37,104 nucleotides of DNA from Minisyncoccota bacterium (GTDB lineage: Bacteria; Patescibacteriota; Minisyncoccia; Phycocordibacterales; UBA9973): NCBI GenBank assembly GCA_021734995.1, contig JAIPHX010000007.1, forward strand, positions 1 through 37,104. The letters are read 5' to 3'. Of this stretch, positions 8,367 through 15,454 are shown piece after piece. A program made the translations under genes and the position numbers. Positions within the stretch are counted from its first letter, which is position 1, and every line of letters starts with the position of its first letter. Under the pieces are notes generated by a model that ran no database searches, was not told the DNA's origin, and saw nothing but the letters and a program-made list of their open reading frames with translations.

Positions 8367-8891
8367 TTATTTTTCTTCTAAATATTTTTTATATCCTTTT
8401 GTATATAAATTTTTACTTTTTAATTTTACTTCTTTATTCATTTTTCCACGATATTCTTCCAATTTTTTTGCTAATAATTTATCATTTAAAGCAAGAATTT
8501 CTGTTGCTAGTAACCCTGCATTTTTTGCACCATTTACTGCCACACTAGCCACAGGGATCCCAGGAGGCATTTGAGCAATAGAAAGAAGTGAGTCTAACCC
8601 ATCCATTGTTTTTGTTTTAATTGGTATACCAATCACAGGTAGTGTTGTCATAGATGCAACCATTCCAGGGAGATGGGCTGAACCTCCTGCCCCAGCAATA
8701 ATTACTTGAAGTCCATTGTTCCTAGCTTCTTTTGAGTATTTATATAACATCTCAGGTGTTCTATGAGCAGATACTACCAATATTTCATATACCACCCCAC
8801 AATCTTCTAAAACCTTTGCCGACTCTTGCATAACAGGTAAATCTGAATCTGACCCCATTATGATACTTACTTGTGTTTTTGTTTTTTTCAT
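8367..8891 (-). CDS. purE: N5-CAIR mutase, PurE class I
   Basis: PurE converts N5-CAIR, the product of PurK, to CAIR. The class I core is visible: IIMGSDSDLPVM near the N-terminus, SAHRTPEMLYKY with the catalytic-region His, and IIAGAGGSAHLPGMVA. I start the gene at ATG 8891 (174 residues), which begins MKKTKTQVSIIMGSDSD. An upstream in-frame ATG at 8945 would add 18 residues copied from within the purK coding region, with no family match. With this start purE overlaps the purK stop by a few bases, which fits translational coupling. Confidence 0.95.
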   Translation of the reverse strand: MKKTKTQVSIIMGSDSDLPVMQESAKVLEDCGVVYEILVVSAHRTPEMLYKYSKEARNNGLQVIIAGAGGSAHLPGMVASMTTLPVIGIPIKTKTMDGLDSLLSIAQMPPGIPVASVAVNGAKNAGLLATEILALNDKLLAKKLEEYRGKMNKEVKLKSKNLYTKGYKKYLEEK

Positions 8892-8895
8892 TATT

Positions 8896-10038
8896 TTATA
8901 TTGAAATTTTTTTTCTAGCTTCCACAGCTTTGGCTTCTGCTTCATCTAGATTGTCTGATAATACTGTTATATGACCCATTTTCCTCTCTACTTTTGTTTT
9001 AACTTTACCATATATATGAGCTTTTGTGTATCCAAGAGATTCCGCCTCTTCTATCCCTTTCGGTTCTGCTTCGGACTCTCTTTCTCCTAGTATATTTATC
9101 ATAACAGCATGTTTAGACAATGGTTCTAAGTCTAACAAATGCATACCTGTAATAGCTCTAATGTGTTGCTCAAACTGAGAAGCATTGAAAGCTTCTATTG
9201 TGTGATGACCTGAGTTGTGCACTCTTGGAGCAATTTCATTTACAAGAATTTCTCCATCTGTTGTTAAAAACATTTCTATCCCAAAAACCCCTACCCCCCG
9301 CAAAGCATCTAGCACTTTGTTGGCCATACCTTCAGCTTTCTCTCTGGTCTCTTTTTCTATTGGAGCAGGAGATTTTACAATATGACAAATATTATTTTTG
9401 TGAATTGTTTCCACTACAGGGAAAGATACTATGCGTCCATACACATCTCTAGCAGAAACTACTGCCAACTCTTTTTTAAATTTGATAAATTTTTCTGCAT
9501 ACAAAGGGCTTTGAGAAAGTTTCTGAAAAGCACTCTCTATCTCTTTTTTAGAATTCACTACACAGTTCCCTCTTCCATCATAGGCGTCAAATCTCGCCTT
9601 CAAAAGATATGGGTAACTAAATATTTCTCCCTGCTTTAAAGCATCATCCATAGATCCAACAAGAGCAAAAGGAGCTACGGGAATATTGTGTTCTTGTAAA
9701 AAAGCTTTTTGTTTAAATTTATCTTTTATAATCCGTAAAGTTTCTGGGTTAGGATTGACTGGCATTCCACTGTCTTTGATTTTTTGAAGAGTTTCATTGT
9801 CTGCTGATTCTATTTCAAAGGTCATAAAATCAGACACAGAAGCTAATTCTAGGATCTTTTCCCGATCTTTAAAATCTCCGACAATCTGTCTATCAGCAAT
9901 CTGCCCTGCAGGAGAGTTTGGGGTTGGATCTAAAACAATTATTTTAAAACCAAGTTTATGCCCAGCTTGTGTGAGCATTCTACCCAGTTGCCCACCTCCT
10001 ACTATACCGATTATCTTTTTGTTTTTTTTCTGATCCAT
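8896..10038 (-). CDS. purK: N5-CAIR synthetase (PurK), ATP-grasp enzyme
   Basis: PurK carboxylates AIR with bicarbonate and ATP to give N5-CAIR, which PurE rearranges. At 380 residues it is the normal length. The sequence has an N-terminal Rossmann-like segment (GIVGGGQLGRMLTQAGHKLG, about residues 11-30), VLDPTPNSPAGQIAD, the ATP-grasp segment LLKARFDAYDGRGNCVV (about 145-161) and metal-binding NEIAPRVHNSGHHTIEA (about 268-284). The PurK/PurE pair indicates the bacterial two-enzyme route. The gene follows the kinase-like gene by nine bases and overlaps purE. Confidence 0.97.
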   Translation of the reverse strand: MDQKKNKKIIGIVGGGQLGRMLTQAGHKLGFKIIVLDPTPNSPAGQIADRQIVGDFKDREKILELASVSDFMTFEIESADNETLQKIKDSGMPVNPNPETLRIIKDKFKQKAFLQEHNIPVAPFALVGSMDDALKQGEIFSYPYLLKARFDAYDGRGNCVVNSKKEIESAFQKLSQSPLYAEKFIKFKKELAVVSARDVYGRIVSFPVVETIHKNNICHIVKSPAPIEKETREKAEGMANKVLDALRGVGVFGIEMFLTTDGEILVNEIAPRVHNSGHHTIEAFNASQFEQHIRAITGMHLLDLEPLSKHAVMINILGERESEAEPKGIEEAESLGYTKAHIYGKVKTKVERKMGHITVLSDNLDEAEAKAVEARKKISI

Positions 10039-10047
10039 AAAAATAAT

Positions 10048-11154
10048 TTATTTAGTAAAATATTTCCAGTAATCTATATCAGGTATTTCTTCTTTCTTTG
10101 GTAAAATTTCAATTCTTTCTTTGATATCTACAATCTCAGCAAAACCATTTAAAAATCTTATTACATTTAAATTACCTTTTAAAGCCTTGATGTCACTTGT
10201 CCTTAACTTTTTCTTTTCAGATATTTTATTTAACATATCCTTAGAATCTTGTATGATATTATATTTGGTACTAAGTAAAACATCAATTAATTGGTAATCC
10301 CAAGATCCATCTTTTTTGTTAAAAAAGATAATATTATTACTACCAATACAATCAAAAAAAATATCATTTTTATTGATGAAATTAATAGCTTTGGTTAAAA
10401 AATCTTTAAAGACTATCTTAAAAGATTCATTAGTATTTATCATAGATATCAGCTCTTTTGTTTGTAAAGAGGAGTACATTTTTATAAAATTTTCTTGATG
10501 TTCTTTGTCTTGTAAATTTATATTTGAATGTTTACCAAAAATTAAATGTTCTGTAATTAGATTATATAAATTAATAATTTCTTTTTTTTCTTTAAGACCT
10601 AATTGTGATATTACATCTTCAACTATAGGAGTATTAAAAGAAATAGTATTATCATTATTAACATAATGACTTTTCTGCTGAATTAATATTACTGTCCATA
10701 TATCTTGATTATCTTGAACTTTACTTTCAACATGACTTCGCTTGGAATCCATATCATAAATGTTGTAAATAATTTCTTTACTTACTGGAATTTGTTTCAA
10801 GTAAATTTTTTGATTCAAAACTTTATCTTGCCCAAAAGATTGTTTTAAAGTAGAAAAATTTTTAATTAATTCATTCACAAATAAAATAATTCTCTCTTTT
10901 CGCTCCTTAGGCATATATCCTAAAGGTTCTTTGTTTTTTATGTTTAAATTGAGTAACTTTTTTATATTACGATAATATGCTTTAGCTACTAAGTTTGGAT
11001 GTCCTGCGATGTCATATACAATTTGTTCTCCCCCCATGTCTAAAAACGAAAGTTTGTAACCTTCTACCGAAAGTTTGTAGTCCTCTTTTGAGGGGATATA
11101 ACATCCCATTGACCCACTTCCTGTTGTTTTAAAAAGATTTTTGTTAGTGTCCAT
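10048..11154 (-). CDS. Unannotated protein with kinase-like fold signature, inside the purine operon
   Basis: The 368-residue product is not a known purine enzyme. Its layout suggests a divergent protein-kinase or aminoglycoside-phosphotransferase-like fold: an N-lobe start MGGEQIVYDI (about 40-49), a possible beta-3 lysine in NLVAKAY (Lys58), and a hinge-like strand WTVILIQQ (about 153-160). A catalytic-loop-like FFDCIGSNNIIFF follows, in which Asp268 and Asn273 have the DxxxxN spacing. A later LIDV (Asp291) is in place of the metal-binding DFG/D motif. These four positions are my reading by eye. It lies four bases after purD and nine before purK, so it must be co-transcribed. What it phosphorylates, or whether it is active, cannot be told. 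Confidence 0.62.
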   Translation of the reverse strand: MDTNKNLFKTTGSGSMGCYIPSKEDYKLSVEGYKLSFLDMGGEQIVYDIAGHPNLVAKAYYRNIKKLLNLNIKNKEPLGYMPKERKERIILFVNELIKNFSTLKQSFGQDKVLNQKIYLKQIPVSKEIIYNIYDMDSKRSHVESKVQDNQDIWTVILIQQKSHYVNNDNTISFNTPIVEDVISQLGLKEKKEIINLYNLITEHLIFGKHSNINLQDKEHQENFIKMYSSLQTKELISMINTNESFKIVFKDFLTKAINFINKNDIFFDCIGSNNIIFFNKKDGSWDYQLIDVLLSTKYNIIQDSKDMLNKISEKKKLRTSDIKALKGNLNVIRFLNGFAEIVDIKERIEILPKKEEIPDIDYWKYFTK

Positions 11155-11158
11155 CTTA

Positions 11159-12457
11159 CTATATATATTTTATATTTAAACTTTTAAACCCTATATCTTT
11201 ACGATATTGCATACCTTCAAAAGATATATTATTTTCTATCGCGTTATAGGCTTTCTTTAATGATTCTTTTAAATCTGACCCAATAGCACTTACCCCCAAC
11301 ACTCGTCCTCCATTTGTAATAAAATCACCCTCATTATTTAATTTTGTCCCTGCTTGGAAAACCACAATATCTTTTTCTTTTTCTGCTTCTTGTATCCCTT
11401 TTATAATACTACCTTTTTGATAATTCCCGGGATAGCCACTAGAAGCTAAAACAATAGTACACGCAAAATCTTTTTTCCAATTTACTGAGATATTGTTTAT
11501 GTTCCCATCTATGCATGCATTTACAATTTCTAGTAAATCAGAATCTAAAAGACGCATATAACTTTGTGTTTCAGGATCTCCAAATCTCGCGTTGAATTCA
11601 AGTATTTTAGGTCCATTTTTAGTTAGTATTAATCCTGGATACAAAATACCCTTAAAAGGAAATCCTTCTTTTTGCATTCCAAGGAGCGCTGGTTTAACCA
11701 CAGACTCTTCTATTTCTTTCAAAAGATCTTGGGAGACGAAAGGTAAGGGGGAAATCGTACCCATTCCTCCTGTATTCAACCCTGTATCCCCTTCTCCAAT
11801 CCTTTTATGATCTTGGGATGGAGGGAAAATAGCATAATTGTTTCCATCAGAAAATAAGTGTATAGAGATCTCTGGGCCTGTCAAAAATTCCTCTATCACT
11901 ATCTGCTTCCCTGCCTCTCCAAAAAGTTTATCTACCATTATTTCGTCTATTCTTTTTTCAGCTTCTTCTTTTGTTTGGCAAATAAAGACACCTTTTCCTA
12001 AGGCTAAGCCACTAGCTTTTACAACAACTGGTAAAGTGTGCGTATTAAGATATTTTTTTGCTTCTTTTTCGTCTTCAAAAATTTGAAAAGAAGCAGTAGG
12101 AAGATTGTATTTCTGCATAAAATTTTTAGCAAAAGCTTTTGAGGATTCTAGACGCGCAGATTCCTTTGTGGGCCCAAATATTTTTAACCCTACTTTTTCA
12201 AATTCATTTACAATACCAAGAGCAAGAGGGTCATCAGGGAGAGCTAGTGTTATGTCTATATTATTTTCTTGCGCAAAAATCTTTAAAGCTTCTATATCAA
12301 TAGCTTTAATATCTATATTTTCTCCAAGCATGCTTGTGCCTGCATTGCCAGGAGCAAAATACATTTTATCTACAAAAGGAGATTGGGCTATTTTCCAACC
12401 AACAGCGTGTTCCCTACCTCCGCTTCCTATTATTAAAATTTTTTGTTTTCTTGTCAT
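11159..12457 (-). CDS. purD: GAR synthetase (phosphoribosylamine-glycine ligase)
   Basis: PurD couples phosphoribosylamine to glycine with ATP, giving GAR. The 432-residue protein starts ILIIGSGGREHAVGWK (about residues 6-21) and continues YFAPGNAGT. The ATP-grasp core has VVKASGLALGKGVFIC (about 145-160), a GPEISIHLFSDG strand, and the metal-binding EFNARFGDPETQ near residue 290. Length and domain order are those of ordinary monofunctional PurD, not the fused eukaryotic form. It lies 37 bases downstream of purN and four bases before the kinase-like gene. Confidence 0.97.
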   Translation of the reverse strand: MTRKQKILIIGSGGREHAVGWKIAQSPFVDKMYFAPGNAGTSMLGENIDIKAIDIEALKIFAQENNIDITLALPDDPLALGIVNEFEKVGLKIFGPTKESARLESSKAFAKNFMQKYNLPTASFQIFEDEKEAKKYLNTHTLPVVVKASGLALGKGVFICQTKEEAEKRIDEIMVDKLFGEAGKQIVIEEFLTGPEISIHLFSDGNNYAIFPPSQDHKRIGEGDTGLNTGGMGTISPLPFVSQDLLKEIEESVVKPALLGMQKEGFPFKGILYPGLILTKNGPKILEFNARFGDPETQSYMRLLDSDLLEIVNACIDGNINNISVNWKKDFACTIVLASSGYPGNYQKGSIIKGIQEAEKEKDIVVFQAGTKLNNEGDFITNGGRVLGVSAIGSDLKESLKKAYNAIENNISFEGMQYRKDIGFKSLNIKYI

Positions 12458-12494
12458 CTTTATATTAAATCATAAAAAAAAATATTTTACATAC

Positions 12495-13247
12495 TTATCC
12501 ATTGGGATACGCTTTTACAGCAATTTTTTTGCATTTTTCTAATATTTCAATTTCTTCTTTAGATTTTATTAATGGAATCTTTCTTTTAAAAATCTCTACA
12601 CTTCCCTCACTAAAATCTCTTAACGCCTCAATTTGAGTTTGGTGTTCTATTGGCAGAAGTTTCATTTGCACTTTCTTTGTAGAGTCCCTTTCTTCTATTT
12701 TCATTTGAATTCTTTTTACTACTTTACCTTCATCAAACTTTTCAGTCACATAATGACAAGTAGCTTCTGTCCAGTAATCTCTTTTTACTCTTCTAATGAA
12801 TTCCAATCTAGCTTTATGGACACGAATACCATACATTCCTTTTCCTCCAAAATCTGGTTTCCCTGTATCTAGTGGTCCAGGATGCTGGTTTACAATATGC
12901 CCTTTGTATTCTGTTATAACATTCTTAGGGGTAAGGACAAGCCAACCATATTGGCCAATAAAATTTACATTTCTTTTTTTACATTCTTTTAAAACCTTCT
13001 CCCCAAATTTTTCTCTGTTTTTGAATTCTTTTGGGTTTATTACTAAAATATCTTTTGGGGATATACCTAGATTTTTTGCTTTTTGTATCCCCCCTGCTTC
13101 TATTGTACTTGCAATCACCAAGACAGGTTTAACATTTTTTAATGTTTTATTCTGACAGGCTTTAATAATAGATTCCATAGTACTCCCGCTTCCAGAAATC
13201 AATAAAGCTAACCGTAAAATATTTTCCTTTTTAAGATTTGGGGACAT
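12495..13247 (-). CDS. purN: GAR formyltransferase, PurN-like
   Basis: The fold and position in the operon support a 10-formyl-THF-dependent GAR transformylase. The N-terminal ALLISGSGSTMESII (about residues 14-28) is the phosphate-binding start. The formyltransferase catalytic triad is present as Asn120 and His122 in VNQHPGPL and Asp172 in FDEGKVV. At 250 residues it is longer than E. coli PurN (212). The motif reads NQHPGPL rather than NIHPSLLP and is followed by an unusual segment DFGGKGMYGIRVHKARLEF before the Asp region. This is a divergent subgroup, so substrate assignment rests partly on its neighbours. It overlaps purF by 17 bases. Confidence 0.87.
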   Translation of the reverse strand: MSPNLKKENILRLALLISGSGSTMESIIKACQNKTLKNVKPVLVIASTIEAGGIQKAKNLGISPKDILVINPKEFKNREKFGEKVLKECKKRNVNFIGQYGWLVLTPKNVITEYKGHIVNQHPGPLDTGKPDFGGKGMYGIRVHKARLEFIRRVKRDYWTEATCHYVTEKFDEGKVVKRIQMKIEERDSTKKVQMKLLPIEHQTQIEALRDFSEGSVEIFKRKIPLIKSKEEIEILEKCKKIAVKAYPNG

Positions 13248-14628
13248 CGTAATTTACTTCATTTTTCCTTTCTAAAATATCTATTGGGTATTCACCTGTA
13301 AAAAAAGATGTACAGAGTTCTTCTTTTGGTAATCCTACAGCATCAACAAGTCCTTCTAAAGACAAAAAATTAAGGGAGGTAGCTCCAATAAATTCTCTCA
13401 TTTGTTCTACTGTGTTAGAAGAGCCAAGAAGTTCTTCTTGTTTAGGAGTATCAATTCCGTAAAAATCAGGGAAACGCACAGGTGGAGATGATATCAGTAA
13501 ATGCACTTCTTTTGCCCCTGCTTCAAAAAGCGTCTGTACCAATCTTTTTGAAGTATGACCTCTTACAATAGAGTCGTCTATCACTGCAATTTTTTTATCT
13601 TTTAAAACCTCATTCATTGGGATTAATTTTAAGGCAACACTTTTTCTCCTAGAATCCTGATCTGGCTCAATAAAAGTTCTGTGCACATATCTATTTTTTA
13701 TTAAACCAAGCTCCATAGGAATTCCAGACTCTTGAGTAAAACCCAAGGCAACAGGAACAGCAGTATCAGGAACAGGAATGATAAAGTCTACATCTAATTT
13801 GTTTTCTTTTGCTAGATTTATGCCGAGATTTTTTCGTACTTGATATACCAATTTCCCAGCTAAAACACTGTCTGGTCTTGAAAAATATACATATTCAAAC
13901 ACGTCGTGTTTAGGATTTTTTTCAGCAAGTTTAACACTTTTTAAACCTTCTTTATTTAGAATAATCATTTCTCCTTCGTTTATTTCTCTTACAAAAGAAG
14001 CCCCAATTGTTTTTAGAGCACAAGACTCAGAAGCAATAATATATCCATCTAATAGTTTCCCTAGGCAAAGGGGGCGCATTCCGTATTTATCTCTTACTGC
14101 CACTAGACTGTCTTTGCTCATCATTACCAAAGAGAATGAACCTGTCAGTAGTGGAAAAACTTCTTGTACAGCTTTTTCAATATTTAACCCTGTATCTAGA
14201 TAAAAACCAATAGCATCAGCTATTAATTCAGAATCCGATCTATCTTGTTGGAGCACTCCTTTTTCTTTTAAAAATTTTTCTAAAGCTTTTACACTAGGAA
14301 GGTTCCCATTATGAGCCAATGCGAAATTTTCTTTTAAATTTACAACAGGCTGAGCATGAGACAATGCTCCCCCTTGGGAAGTAGAATACCTATTGTGGCC
14401 TATGCAAATATTTCCTTTCAATTTTAAAATAGACTCTTCATTATAAACAGAAGATACAAGTCCAGCTCCTTTATGAGTATGGAAATCAATACCATTTGTG
14501 CTTGTGATACCAGAAGCTTCCTGTCCTCTATGTTGTAGGGCAAATAAAGAAAAAAAAGCGTACTTCGCCACTTCTGTTTTTTCGGTAAAAATACCGACTA
14601 CTCCACATTTTTCTTTTAGTTCATTCAT
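13231..14628 (-). CDS. purF: Amidophosphoribosyltransferase
   Basis: PurF makes phosphoribosylamine from PRPP and glutamine, the committed step. The 465-residue protein starts MNELKEKCGVVGIF: Cys8 is the expected glutaminase nucleophile, so a seven-residue propeptide must be removed, as in the Bacillus-type enzymes. The Ntn glutaminase domain has HNGNLPSVKALEKF and GHNRYSTSQGG. The PRTase domain has the PRPP loop IAVIDDSIVRGHTSKRLV (about residues 346-363). CXXC-type iron-sulfur cysteines are not obvious. Its ATG overlaps the purQ stop as ATGA (14625-14628), indicating translational coupling. Confidence 0.97.
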   Translation of the reverse strand: MNELKEKCGVVGIFTEKTEVAKYAFFSLFALQHRGQEASGITSTNGIDFHTHKGAGLVSSVYNEESILKLKGNICIGHNRYSTSQGGALSHAQPVVNLKENFALAHNGNLPSVKALEKFLKEKGVLQQDRSDSELIADAIGFYLDTGLNIEKAVQEVFPLLTGSFSLVMMSKDSLVAVRDKYGMRPLCLGKLLDGYIIASESCALKTIGASFVREINEGEMIILNKEGLKSVKLAEKNPKHDVFEYVYFSRPDSVLAGKLVYQVRKNLGINLAKENKLDVDFIIPVPDTAVPVALGFTQESGIPMELGLIKNRYVHRTFIEPDQDSRRKSVALKLIPMNEVLKDKKIAVIDDSIVRGHTSKRLVQTLFEAGAKEVHLLISSPPVRFPDFYGIDTPKQEELLGSSNTVEQMREFIGATSLNFLSLEGLVDAVGLPKEELCTSFFTGEYPIDILERKNEVNYDVPKS

Positions 14629-15443
14629 TTTGTAAAATATTCAATTGCATTTTTAAAAATTTTAAGACTATCTCCGTTTAAGTTTGATAATTTTGCAGTA
14701 GACTTACCTTTTCTTTTTAGTATTTCTTTTTCTTTTTGCCATAAAGGACTTTGATGAAAGAAAATATTCCTTTCTGGATGAGGCATCATTCCCAAAACCC
14801 TGCCATTTTTACTTAAAACACCAGCAATATTGTACATTGCTCCATTTGGGTTTAAATCTAAGTTTTGGAATTTACATATTGGACCTTTTTCATATACAAA
14901 AGCCACTTGATTGCTTTTCTTTAAATTTTTATATGTTTTGGTATCTACAATATATTTACCTTCTCCATGAGCTATGGGTAAAGAAATATTCTTGATACCC
15001 TTAAGCCATGGACTTTTACCTGTGACTTTTAAATCCACCCATCTATCTATATACCTACCACCACTATTATGAGTCAGAGCACCAGACAAAATTCCAAGAT
15101 TAGTCAGAATTTGAAAACCATTACAAATACCAATACACAGAGTATCTCTAGAGAGAAATTCATGCAGTTCTAAAGAAAGGTGATTTCGTATTTTATTTGC
15201 AAAAGCCTTACCAGAGCCTGTGTCATCTCCAAAAGAAAATCCTCCAGGAAAAGCTAAAATATCACATGTATCTAGTAAAGTTGGTTTTACTACTAAATCA
15301 TTAATATGCACAATTTGAGCAACCCCTCCCGCAAGTTCAAAAGCAAATTTTGTCTCTTCTTCACAATTTAAGCCGTAACCAGAAAGGACAATAATATTTG
15401 GCTTTTTTGTTTTTCTTTTATTTTTTACAATTTGTTTTTTCAT
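14625..15443 (-). CDS. purQ: FGAM synthetase glutaminase subunit
   Basis: PurQ releases ammonia from glutamine for PurL. It is a class I glutamine amidotransferase. The oxyanion and nucleophile region reads LCIGICNGFQILTNLG (Cys in GICNG), and the catalytic His and Glu are in MMPHPERN near residue 228. The N-terminus shows VLSGYGLNCEEETKFAFELA. At 272 residues it is longer than the Bacillus PurQ (227) and resembles the glutaminase domain of large fused PurL enzymes. Here it is a separate gene directly after the PurS-fused purL (11 bases apart), so the large enzyme appears split at this domain boundary. Confidence 0.96.
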   Translation of the reverse strand: MKKQIVKNKRKTKKPNIIVLSGYGLNCEEETKFAFELAGGVAQIVHINDLVVKPTLLDTCDILAFPGGFSFGDDTGSGKAFANKIRNHLSLELHEFLSRDTLCIGICNGFQILTNLGILSGALTHNSGGRYIDRWVDLKVTGKSPWLKGIKNISLPIAHGEGKYIVDTKTYKNLKKSNQVAFVYEKGPICKFQNLDLNPNGAMYNIAGVLSKNGRVLGMMPHPERNIFFHQSPLWQKEKEILKRKGKSTAKLSNLNGDSLKIFKNAIEYFTK

Positions 15444-15454
15444 TTTTTAAAAAG

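Noticed and set aside
8892-8945. Upstream ATG at 8945 for purE
   Set aside because: It lies within purK and adds 18 residues unlike any PurE; ATG 8891 fits the family.
10048-11154. The unknown purine-operon gene as PurP or PurH replacement
   Set aside because: No ATP-grasp or PurH-type motifs can be seen; kinase-like residues fit better. The replacement idea remains open only through the genome context.
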